NCBI RefSeq assembly: GCF_001019615.1
Contig: NZ_JNBQ01000005.1
Coordinates: 62,001 to 126,000 of the forward strand
From: Cellulosimicrobium funkei
GTDB taxonomy: Bacteria > Actinomycetota > Actinomycetes > Actinomycetales > Cellulomonadaceae
DNA: 64,000 nucleotides
Direction of reading: 5' to 3'
The notes below the pieces were generated by a model. It saw only the letters and a program-made list of their open reading frames with translations, searched no databases and was not told the DNA's origin. The position numbers and the translations under genes are program-made. Positions 15,993-26,145 of the stretch are shown piece by piece; position 1 is the stretch's first letter; each line of letters opens with the position of its first letter.

Positions 15993-16670
15993 GTGGACGC
16001 AGCATGCGAGCTTGCGGGCGGGACGCCCTGGGCCGAGCCGCTGAGCACAGGGACGAGCCTCGCGTTCGTCGTCGCGGGCGCGGCGATCGTGGTGGCGGCG
16101 CTCCGGGCTCGCCGGGGGACGCCGTCGGGACCACCCCAGCCCGACGGCGCTGCGGCCGGGAGCTTGCGCGTCGCCTTCGGGATCCTGGTCGCCCTGGTCG
16201 GCGCGGGCTCGATGGTCCAGCACGGACCGTCACCGTCGTGGAACCCGGTCGTGCACGACCCGCCGCTGCTCGGCGCGCTCGCGCTCGTCGCCGCGGACGC
16301 GGTCGCGGACCTGACCGGGCGCCGGCTGCGGACGTGGTGGTGGCTCGCCCCGACGCTGCTGGGCGTGCCGCTCGCCGCGGCGTCGCCCACCGCCTCGACC
16401 GCCGCGCAGGTGGTCGCCGCCACCGTCGCCGTGGGCGCGAGCGCCCTGCGCGCGTGGCGTCGCCCCGCGGTCCGACGGCACACGGTCGCCGCGCTCGCCC
16501 TCCTCGCCGTGGGCGGCGGGGTCGGGACGCTGTCGCGTCCCGGGTGGCCGCTGTGCGACGCTGGCGGGCCGCTCGGCGTCACGCTCCAGGGGCACGCCGT
16601 CTGGCACGTGCTCGCCGCGGCCGCGCTGTGGCTGCTCGCCCCGACGCTCGGGACCCGCACGACGTCCTGA
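15993..16670 (+). CDS. CREST-superfamily (ceramidase-like) membrane protein
   Basis: A 225-residue protein with about seven hydrophobic segments. The N-terminal CELAGGTPWAEPLSTGTSLAFVVAG, central SMVQHGPSPSWNPVVHDPP and C-terminal HAVWHVLAAAALWLL carry the spaced Cys/Glu/Ser/His/Asp residues of the CREST superfamily (alkaline ceramidases, PAQR receptors). In that family they form a zinc-dependent amide hydrolase site. The substrate is unknown. GTG start at 15993 with GGGAGG upstream. The gene and the next one lie between the two 21-bp repeat clusters. Confidence 0.68.
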   Translation: MDAACELAGGTPWAEPLSTGTSLAFVVAGAAIVVAALRARRGTPSGPPQPDGAAAGSLRVAFGILVALVGAGSMVQHGPSPSWNPVVHDPPLLGALALVAADAVADLTGRRLRTWWWLAPTLLGVPLAAASPTASTAAQVVAATVAVGASALRAWRRPAVRRHTVAALALLAVGGGVGTLSRPGWPLCDAGGPLGVTLQGHAVWHVLAAAALWLLAPTLGTRTTS

Positions 16671-16796
16671 CCGCGGACCGTTCACCCGCTCCCTGCGGTA
16701 CCCACGGCGGCCTGCTGGTGGGACCCTGGGAGGATCCGGCGTCCGCGGCGGGTCACGCCCTCCGGCCGCCGGCGGTCACGAAGGAGTGAGACGACG

Positions 16797-17204
16797 ATGG
16801 TCACCATTCGGCGCGGGTTCTCCAGCTTCTCGGCGGACGACCTCGACGCGGCGCGCGATTTCTACGGGAGCACCCTCGGGCTCCCCGTCACGGCACTCGA
16901 TGACGGGGGCGGTCTGGTGCTCCACCTGGGCGGCGGCTCGGACGTGTTCGTCTACCCGAAGGAGGACCATCGGCCGGCCGCCTTCACGGTCATGCACCTC
17001 ACCGTCGACGACGTGGACCAGGTCGTCGACGAGCTCACCGCGAAGGGCGTGACGTTCGAGCGCTACGAGGGGTTCGACCAGGACGAGAAGGGCATCGTGC
17101 GCGGATTCATGGAGGGCGGCGACGGCGCCTGGTTCACCGACCCGGCCGGCAACATCGTCGGCCTCGCCGACGGCGAGAACATGGCTCGCATGGTCGAGGG
17201 CTGA
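16797..17204 (+). CDS. VOC-family (glyoxalase/dioxygenase fold) protein
   Basis: A 135-residue VOC protein with one pair of beta-alpha-beta-beta-beta modules: FSSFSADDLDAARDFYGSTLGLPVT at the start, VMHLTVDDVDQVVDEL in the middle and WFTDPAGNIVGLADG at the end. The family includes metal-dependent lyases and resistance proteins that bind small molecules; the reaction cannot be told from sequence. AAGGAGTGA lies 7 bases before the ATG. Confidence 0.9.
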   Translation: MVTIRRGFSSFSADDLDAARDFYGSTLGLPVTALDDGGGLVLHLGGGSDVFVYPKEDHRPAAFTVMHLTVDDVDQVVDELTAKGVTFERYEGFDQDEKGIVRGFMEGGDGAWFTDPAGNIVGLADGENMARMVEG

Positions 17205-17219
17205 GCCCCGGACCTTCTC

Positions 17220-19782
<2,563 letters not shown>

Positions 19783-19815
19783 TCAACGGCCCGCCGGGTG
19801 CTTGTGGGTCGATCG

Positions 19816-19821
19816 ATGATA
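19816..19821 (-). promoter_or_regulatory. -10 box of the lysC-asd operon
   Basis: Minus-strand TATCAT, 55 bases upstream of the lysC ATG. A TTGGCC hexamer lies 19 bases further upstream. Confidence 0.5.
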
Positions 19822-19916
19822 CGCACGCGTCCCGCGCTCCGGCCAAGCCCGTCCCGCCATGCGGTCCGAGAGTGCATACGCTCGAGGTGACGGACCGGGT
19901 GACGTCCGCTCGCGGC

Positions 19917-20462
19917 TCAGCCGGCCAGCCAGCCGTCGAAGGACCCGCGCGATGCGCGCGCCTCCCACGGGACCCAACGGTCCTGGGCCACGAGCGTCTG
20001 CACGTATCCCCATGCCACGTCGGCGGCGACCTTGCCGGTCCGGACTGCCAGGCGGATCAGGTCCGCCGTCGTGACCACGGTCAGTCCGTGCTCGACAGCG
20101 ACTCGGCTGGCGCTGCGATCGTCGGTGACGAAGAACGACCCCGCAGCGCGGCGGGACGCGAGCACGACCGTCTCCGCCTCGCCCAGATGCTGGTGGCGTC
20201 CGTCTTCAGGGCTGGCCAGCCGGTCGCGCAGGAGCCGGATCTCGACCTGCTCCGCTGCCTCCGGGTACCACGGCGCCCCGAAGATGTCGGGCGCCAGCGC
20301 CATGTCGCTCAGCGACTCGTTCTTCGCCTGGTCCGAGCACTCGCTCGCGACGGTCCCGCACCACGCACCCCGCTCTCCCACGAGGAGTCCGAGCAGGTCC
20401 ATCCGGTGCAGGATGGCGAAGTTCCGTACGACCGTCGTGTCGGGAAAGACGAGGACGGTCAC
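19917..20462 (-). CDS. PIN-like nuclease-domain protein, partner of the HTH-ImmA protein
   Basis: A 181-residue protein with the acidic constellation of a PIN-fold ribonuclease: Asp8 in VFPDTT, Glu41, Glu95/Glu97 in HLGEAETVVLA and Asp114/Asp115 in FVTDDRSASR. PIN proteins of this kind are usually RNA-cleaving toxins or nucleases. The GTG start overlaps the stop of the upstream HTH-metallopeptidase gene (GTGA), so the two proteins are made together. The C-terminal 45 residues are unassigned. The toxin role is inference from family and context. Confidence 0.75.
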   Translation of the reverse strand: MTVLVFPDTTVVRNFAILHRMDLLGLLVGERGAWCGTVASECSDQAKNESLSDMALAPDIFGAPWYPEAAEQVEIRLLRDRLASPEDGRHQHLGEAETVVLASRRAAGSFFVTDDRSASRVAVEHGLTVVTTADLIRLAVRTGKVAADVAWGYVQTLVAQDRWVPWEARASRGSFDGWLAG

Positions 20463-21559
20463 GCGAGGGCGAGCCCGAGCGCGGCGGCGAGATCCTCGGT
20501 GGGGACGTGCGGTTGCTCAGGTGGCCGGACCTCCAGGTCCTCGACGTCGACACCCGCCACCCAGGCCAGGGTGCGGGGGTTCACCCTGCCCGAGGCCACC
20601 CCGTCCTCGAGGTGCTGCGTCAGGGTCGTGGGGAATCGTCGCGCTCGCGAGGCGCGCTCGCGGTCCGTCACCTCGGTCCACCGAGACGCCGGGAACGCCT
20701 TGTGGCGCAAGAACTGCGGCGTGGCCATCTGCAGCCACGACGCGACCCTCTCGGGCACTCGGATCGTCAAGGAGTCGAGACGCGCAGCCAGCGCGCCGGT
20801 CGTGACACCGAGCTCCCACAGCAGGTCCCCGACACCGGGCGCGTCGATCGTCGCCCAATCGGTCGCCCGAAGGCGGTGCTCTGGCATCAGCAGCTCGGCT
20901 GCGAAGGCGTTCGCCCTCTGCTCGGCCGATCGGTCGGACTCCGAGTCGTCGATGTCGTGGTCCCCAGCGACCAGGTGGGCAAGCTCGTGCGCGAGGGAGA
21001 AGTTCGCCCGTCCCCATGGCTCGCGGTCGGGCAGCGCGACGACGGCGCGCTGCCCGAAGACGAGGAACGAGTAGGCGGTGCCCAGGTCGTCCACGCGCAC
21101 GACGTCTACCCCGAGGCGGTCCTCCATCCGCTGCGCGAAGTGGCGAGGCCAGTTGTCACCGAGTCGCTCCCGGATGCTGGCGACGTCGGTGGGAAGGCTG
21201 GTGGGCTCGGGCCGCTTCTCGTCGAACGCCTGGTGATACGCAAGACGGATGCCGTCCAGCACGCGCTCGTCCTTCGCGCGGGTTCCGTTGTCGTACGTAG
21301 CGCTGTCGTGGTCGTAGGTGTGTCGCGCCGCGATCTTCAGGCGCCGGGGATCGTCCTCACCGGTGATGAGCCAGTGCACGTCGACGCCGAGCTCGTCGGC
21401 GATGCGGGCGACCTCGATGGCGGCGAACCCACGCGCCCCACGGACCGCGCGTGAGAGCGCGTCCTCGGGCATCCCGACGGCTGCGGCAAGAGCGCGCTGC
21501 GTGGTGTCCTGTTCGTCGAGGAGGGCGCGGACACGGGTTCCGATCGTGGTGGCGTCCAT
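20459..21559 (-). CDS. XRE-type HTH regulator fused to ImmA/IrrE metallopeptidase domain
   Basis: A 366-residue protein. An XRE-type helix-turn-helix covers residues 5-65 (TQRALAAAVGMPEDALSRAVRGARGFAAIEVARIADELGV). A COG2856 (ImmA/IrrE) zinc peptidase domain spans about 100-260, with HELAH at 191-195 and the third ligand Glu213 in EQRANAFAAELLMP; about 100 residues follow. Such proteins cleave a repressor or antitoxin, or act as the antitoxin/regulator of a neighbouring toxin. It overlaps the PIN-like gene by 4 bases. A TAGGCT -10 box ends 6 bases before the ATG and begins with the stop codon of the upstream channel gene. Confidence 0.88.
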   Translation of the reverse strand: MDATTIGTRVRALLDEQDTTQRALAAAVGMPEDALSRAVRGARGFAAIEVARIADELGVDVHWLITGEDDPRRLKIAARHTYDHDSATYDNGTRAKDERVLDGIRLAYHQAFDEKRPEPTSLPTDVASIRERLGDNWPRHFAQRMEDRLGVDVVRVDDLGTAYSFLVFGQRAVVALPDREPWGRANFSLAHELAHLVAGDHDIDDSESDRSAEQRANAFAAELLMPEHRLRATDWATIDAPGVGDLLWELGVTTGALAARLDSLTIRVPERVASWLQMATPQFLRHKAFPASRWTEVTDRERASRARRFPTTLTQHLEDGVASGRVNPRTLAWVAGVDVEDLEVRPPEQPHVPTEDLAAALGLALA

Positions 21560-21565
21560 CCGAGC

Positions 21566-21571
21566 AGCCTA
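21566..21571 (-). promoter_or_regulatory. -10 box of the HTH-ImmA/PIN module (leaderless)
   Basis: Minus-strand TAGGCT, then 6 bases, then the ATG at 21559. Its first three bases are the TAG stop codon of the upstream formate/nitrite channel gene. Confidence 0.6.
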
Positions 21572-22426
21572 CCGGCGACTTGGGATTTCCCCAAGGCCTT
21601 CCTCGAACTGCGGCCGCCTCATTCTCTGCGGGCGGCTCGTCGAGCCAGCGGGAAGAGCGGGGCCCGCGACGACGACGTACGCCAGCCCCACGACGACGGC
21701 CCCGCCGACGAGGTTGCCGAGGCCCACCCAGGTGAGGTTGCGGGCGAAGTCGGCCCACGTCGTCGGGCCCAGGCCGCCGAGGAGGCCGAGCGAGAAGGTC
21801 GTCATGTTGGCGACCACGTGCTCGAACCCGGAGGCGATGAACGCGAGGATCGCCCAGAACAGGACGATCGCCTTGCCCGCCTCGGAACGCAGGCGACCGC
21901 AGGCCCAGATCGCGGCGCACACGAGGAGGTTGCACAGGACGCCGCGGAAGAAGAGCTCGCCGCCGGTCTCGTGGGCCTTCGCGCGCAGCATGGACGCGAC
22001 CATCTCCCCCGCGGCCGCGTTGGAGTGCAGCACCCCGGCCTTCGTCACGGCGAACGCGAAGAGCATCGAGCCGGCGAGGTTGCCGACGAGGCACAGGCCG
22101 AGGGTGAGGACGGCGTCGCGCACCCGGACGGCGCGCGTCGCGACGCCCTGGGCGAGGATCATCATGGCCGAGGTCGCGAGCTCGGCCCCGGCGAACACGA
22201 CGAGGGTCAGCGCCGCGGCGAACACGCCCCCGGCGACCAGCCGCTCCCCCGGCGACCCGGCCGCGAGGAAGGGCCCGGCCGTCGCGACCATGAGCACGAC
22301 GCCGACGCCGATGTACGCGCCGGCGAGCATCGCGGCGACGAGGTAGCGCGCCGGGCGTCTCGCCGAGCCGACCTTCTTCCGGGCCGCCTCCGACTGGGTG
22401 GTCAACGCCTGGGCGAGGGTCTGCAC
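21569..22426 (-). CDS. Formate/nitrite transporter (FNT) family channel
   Basis: A 285-residue FocA/NirC-type protein with six helices. Family landmarks are YLVAAMLAGAYIGVG near the N-terminus, FAGAELATSAMMILAQG (Omega-loop region), GNLAGSMLFAFAV, LCNLLVCAAIWACG and the C-terminal GFEHVVANMTTFSLGL. Members pass formate, nitrite or hydrosulfide as pentameric channels. No nitrite or formate enzyme lies nearby to settle the substrate. The start is a GTG at 22426. Confidence 0.93.
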   Translation of the reverse strand: MQTLAQALTTQSEAARKKVGSARRPARYLVAAMLAGAYIGVGVVLMVATAGPFLAAGSPGERLVAGGVFAAALTLVVFAGAELATSAMMILAQGVATRAVRVRDAVLTLGLCLVGNLAGSMLFAFAVTKAGVLHSNAAAGEMVASMLRAKAHETGGELFFRGVLCNLLVCAAIWACGRLRSEAGKAIVLFWAILAFIASGFEHVVANMTTFSLGLLGGLGPTTWADFARNLTWVGLGNLVGGAVVVGLAYVVVAGPALPAGSTSRPQRMRRPQFEEGLGEIPSRR

Positions 22427-22525
22427 GACCTCGATCCTCGCCGTCGCCGGACGCCACGGACAGGGCCCGTGGTCGTGACCACGCGGGACCGAAGGTCCGC
22501 GGGCGACGGAGCGCCGGGCCCGGGG

Positions 22526-23242
22526 TCAGGCCCCCACGGGCTGCCCGGCCGCCTCGGCCGGCACGACGCCGTCGAGCGCCACGGGCTGCTCGCCGCCACC
22601 CGTGCCGTCGAGGCCGAGCGGGGACGGTCGCGGGTCGAGCACCGCGGCGACGATCGCCTCGATCGCGAACTGGCTCGCCTCGCCGAGGTCCACCTGCGTG
22701 GGGTCGAGGAGCCACTGGACCTGGAGCCCGTCCATGACCGCGAGGATCGACGCCGACGCGTGCCGGACGCTCGCGGGGACGGCGACGCCCCGCTCCGCGC
22801 ACAGCGCCTCGAACGCCTCGACGGCCTCGCTCCGCAGCGTGCGGTACCGGCCCTCGAAGAAGGCGCGCGCGGGGTGGTCGTCGGTCACGGACTCCGCGGA
22901 GAGCACGGCGTACGTCTGCACGATCCCGGCGCGCTGCGCGTTGAGGAACGCCGTGCGGACCAGGTGGCGGAACATGTCGATGCCGCCCGGGATGTGCTGC
23001 CCGTCGAGGCCGGCGACGTCGCTCTCGTCGCGGTAGCGCAGCACCTCGAGGAGGAGATGGTCCTTGGACCCGAAGTGGTGCAGGATCCCGGCGTGGGTCA
23101 TGTCGACCTGCTCCGCGATCTCCGCCAGGGGGCCGTTGTGGTAGCCCTTGCTCCCGAAGGTCGCCATGGCGGCCTTGAGGATCTCCTCGCGGCGCCGGAG
23201 GGTCTCCTCCCGCACGCGGGGGCGCCGCCTGCTCGTGGTCAT
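22526..23242 (-). CDS. TetR-family transcriptional regulator of the GH3 locus
   Basis: A 238-residue TetR regulator. The N-terminal HTH is at about 15-60 (REEILKAAMATFGSKGYHNGPLAEIAEQVDMTHAGILHHFGSKDHL), followed by a ligand-binding domain. ATG at 23242. Divergent from the GH3 glucosidase gene. A palindrome AACTTAC-N10-GTAAGTT overlaps the GH3 promoter in the 258-base intergenic region. The regulator probably represses the GH3/ABC operon and responds to a sugar or aglycone, which is inference. Confidence 0.92.
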   Translation of the reverse strand: MTTSRRRPRVREETLRRREEILKAAMATFGSKGYHNGPLAEIAEQVDMTHAGILHHFGSKDHLLLEVLRYRDESDVAGLDGQHIPGGIDMFRHLVRTAFLNAQRAGIVQTYAVLSAESVTDDHPARAFFEGRYRTLRSEAVEAFEALCAERGVAVPASVRHASASILAVMDGLQVQWLLDPTQVDLGEASQFAIEAIVAAVLDPRPSPLGLDGTGGGEQPVALDGVVPAEAAGQPVGA

Positions 23243-23433
23243 CGCCTCGTCACTTCCTCGTCGTGGTGCCCGGTGCGCCACCGTCGGCGCCGACGTCGGC
23301 GTTCCGTGCACCGAGCACGTCCTCGGTCCGTCGCCGTCCGGGGTGATCCTACGCACGCGACGCCACCTCCGAGCCACGCTCGCACCGAAGGTCACGGTGA
23401 GATATCGATCTGACCTGCGGAAACGCAGATTCT

Positions 23434-23461
23434 TGCCAACTTACTGACTGCACGGTAAGTT
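23434..23461 (+). promoter_or_regulatory. Promoter and TetR operator of the GH3 operon
   Basis: TTGCCA (23434-23439), 16-base spacer, TAAGTT (23456-23461). The near-palindrome AACTTAC-N10-GTAAGTT (23438-23461) covers the spacer and -10 box, as expected for a repressor site. This is a conspicuously AT-rich island in the region. Confidence 0.7.
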
Positions 23462-23500
23462 CTCCGCTCGACAGACGACTCGACGACGAGGAGCACGTAC

Positions 23501-26026
23501 GTGACATCGCAGTCCCTCGCGGGAGAGCGCGACCCCGCGGAGCTCGACACCCTGCGCACCCGCGCGCAGGAGCTGCCCCTCCGCGAGAAGGTCCGCCTCC
23601 TCACCGGCCGGTCCATGTGGCGCCTGCACGCCCTGGACGAGCTCGGGCTGCGCCCCGTCGTCATGTCCGACGGGCCCGTCGGCGTTCGCGGCACGAGCGA
23701 GGTCGAGGGCGAGACCTCGATCCTCTTCCCCTCCCCCAGCGCGATCGGCGCGACGTGGGACCGGGCCACCGCGCACGAGACCGGTCAGGCGTTCGCCCGC
23801 GAGGCGCGCACGCACGGCGTCGACGTCGTCCTCGCCCCTCAGGTCAACATCCAGCGCACGCCCGTCGGGGGACGACACTTCGAGTGCTACTCCGAGGACC
23901 CGTACCTCACCGCCCAGATCGGCACCGGCGTCGTGCGCGGGCTCCAGGACCAGGGCGTCGCCGCGTGCGTCAAGCACTACGTCGCCAACGACTCCGAGAC
24001 CCAGCGCACGTCGTACGTGTCGCACGTCGACCCCCACGTGCTGCGCGAGGTCTACCTCGCACCGTTCGAGGACGCGGTCGCGGCGGGCGCGTGGTCCGTC
24101 ATGGCGGCGTACAACCAGGTGGACGACGGCGTGGAGTCCGGCCCCATGACGGGGCACCGGCACCTGCTCACCGACGTCCTCAAGGACGAGCTCGGGTTCG
24201 ACGGCGCCGTGGTCTCGGACTGGGTCGCGACGCACACGACCGAGCTCTCCGCGAACGGCGGGCTCGACGTCGTCATGCCCGGCCCGGGCGGCCCGTGGGA
24301 GGACGCCCTCGTCCGCGCGGTCGAGGACGGCCGCGTCCCCGAGCGCGAGATCGACGACAAGGTCGCGCGCATCCTCCTGCTCGCGCGTCGCGTCGGCGCG
24401 CTCGACGAGCCCGCGCGCCCGGTCACGCACGACGGCGACCTGCGCGCCCTGGTCCGCCGCACCGCCGCCGCGGGCACCGTCGTCCTTCGCTCCGACGCCG
24501 AGAACCCCGTCTGGGACCGGCCCGCGCCGCGGTCGATCGCGCTCGTCGGCCCCAACGCCGTGCGCCCGCACGTGCTCGGCGGCGGCAGCTCGACCGTCAA
24601 CCCCGCGCACGTCGTCACCCCCGCCGAGGGCCTGGCCGCGCGCTGGCCCGACGCCACGCTCACGGTGGCCCGCGGCGGTGACGCGCGCCGGTTCGCCCCC
24701 CGCCTCGACGTGGAGGGACGCAGCGCCGACGGCGCCGCCGTCGCGGTGACGTGGCTCGACGCCGAGGGCGCGACGCTCCGCAAGTCCGTCCTGCCCCGCT
24801 GGGACGGGTTCCTGCGCGACCTGCCCGCCGAGGTCGACACCGTCGTGCTCGACGTCGACGTCCTCCTCGACGAGCCCGGCGACCACGTGCTCGAGGTGGG
24901 CACGGTCCCGGGCCACACGATCGAGATCGACGGCGTCGTCGTCGCGAAGGACGACCGCCGCTCCGGCGTCGAGGTCATCCTCGACTCGTCGATCAACAAC
25001 CCGGCGGGCGTCCCCGCGACCGTGCACGTCGACGCGCCGCGACGCGTGCGGGTCAGTGCCTCGCTCCTCGTCACGCGCGCCCAGGGCTACGGCAACCTCG
25101 TCCGCGCGGAGCTGCGCCACCGCGTCCCCGCGCCGAGCGCCGAGCAGGAGATCGCCGAGGCGGTCGAGGCCGCCCGCGCCGCCGACCTGACCGTCGTCGT
25201 GGTCGGGACGAACGAGGAGGTCGAGTCCGAGGGCTGGGACCGCACGTCGCTCGCGCTGCCCGGCCGTCAGGACGAGCTCGTCGAGCGCGTCCTCGACGTC
25301 GACCCGGACGCGGTCGTCGTCGTGAACGCGGGCGCCCCCGTGCTGCTCCCCTGGCTCGACCGCGCGCGCACGGTGCTGTGGGTCTGGTTCCCCGGGCAGG
25401 AGGCCGGGCACTCGATCGCGGACGTGCTCGCGGGCGACGTCGAGGCGGCGGGCCGCCTCCCGTGGACCCTCCCGGCCGCCGAGGCCGACGTCCCCGTCCC
25501 GCACGCGGTCCCCGACCAGGGCGTCGTCGAGTACGCCGACGGCGTCCACGTCGGCTACCGCGCGTGGGAGCGCTCGGGCGCCGTCCCCGCCGCACCCTTC
25601 GGGCACGGGCTGGGCTGGACGACGTGGTCGTACGACGCGTCCGACGAGCCCGAGCACCTGCCCGCCCGCACGCCCGACGGAGACGTGATCCTCACGGTCC
25701 GCGTCACCAACACCGGGTCCCGCGACGGCCGCGAGGTCGTCCAGGTCTACGTCGAGCCCCCGGTCGCGCCCGCGTCGGCCCCGGTCGCCGAGCGCGACCG
25801 CCCGGTCCGCTGGCTCGGCGGGTTCGCCGTCGTCGACGTCGCCGCGGGGGCCTCCGCCGACGTCACCGTGACCGTCCCCCGCCGTCAGCTCGAGGTGTGG
25901 GACACCGACAGCGGACGCTGGCACCTCCCGGCCGGTACCTACCGGCTCCGGGCGGGGCGTTCCGTCCACGACCTCCGCCTGGACACCGCGGTCCGGGTGC
26001 AGGAGAGCACCACCGAACAGGAGTAG
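23501..26026 (+). CDS. GH3 beta-glucosidase-type glycosidase
   Basis: An 841-residue glycoside hydrolase family 3 enzyme without a signal peptide, so cytoplasmic. The (beta/alpha)8 domain is at about 25-310, with the catalytic nucleophile Asp240 in GAVVSDW and substrate-binding KH at 158-159. The second domain has a PA14-like insertion (about 400-520), and a fibronectin-III-like domain lies at the C-terminus (REVVQVYVEPP). It should hydrolyse imported beta-linked oligosaccharides or glycosides. GTG start with GAGGAG 8 bases upstream. First gene of an operon that continues with a complete ABC importer. Confidence 0.93.
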   Translation: MTSQSLAGERDPAELDTLRTRAQELPLREKVRLLTGRSMWRLHALDELGLRPVVMSDGPVGVRGTSEVEGETSILFPSPSAIGATWDRATAHETGQAFAREARTHGVDVVLAPQVNIQRTPVGGRHFECYSEDPYLTAQIGTGVVRGLQDQGVAACVKHYVANDSETQRTSYVSHVDPHVLREVYLAPFEDAVAAGAWSVMAAYNQVDDGVESGPMTGHRHLLTDVLKDELGFDGAVVSDWVATHTTELSANGGLDVVMPGPGGPWEDALVRAVEDGRVPEREIDDKVARILLLARRVGALDEPARPVTHDGDLRALVRRTAAAGTVVLRSDAENPVWDRPAPRSIALVGPNAVRPHVLGGGSSTVNPAHVVTPAEGLAARWPDATLTVARGGDARRFAPRLDVEGRSADGAAVAVTWLDAEGATLRKSVLPRWDGFLRDLPAEVDTVVLDVDVLLDEPGDHVLEVGTVPGHTIEIDGVVVAKDDRRSGVEVILDSSINNPAGVPATVHVDAPRRVRVSASLLVTRAQGYGNLVRAELRHRVPAPSAEQEIAEAVEAARAADLTVVVVGTNEEVESEGWDRTSLALPGRQDELVERVLDVDPDAVVVVNAGAPVLLPWLDRARTVLWVWFPGQEAGHSIADVLAGDVEAAGRLPWTLPAAEADVPVPHAVPDQGVVEYADGVHVGYRAWERSGAVPAAPFGHGLGWTTWSYDASDEPEHLPARTPDGDVILTVRVTNTGSRDGREVVQVYVEPPVAPASAPVAERDRPVRWLGGFAVVDVAAGASADVTVTVPRRQLEVWDTDSGRWHLPAGTYRLRAGRSVHDLRLDTAVRVQESTTEQE

Positions 26027-26145
26027 CCCGGACCGCGGTCCACGCGGGGTGACCCAGCGCCCCACGCCACCCTTCCGTTTCACCCGTACGCTCCACCGCC
26101 CCGGCACCGCGCCGGGGACGATGTTCCCTCGAAGGAGAGAGATTC

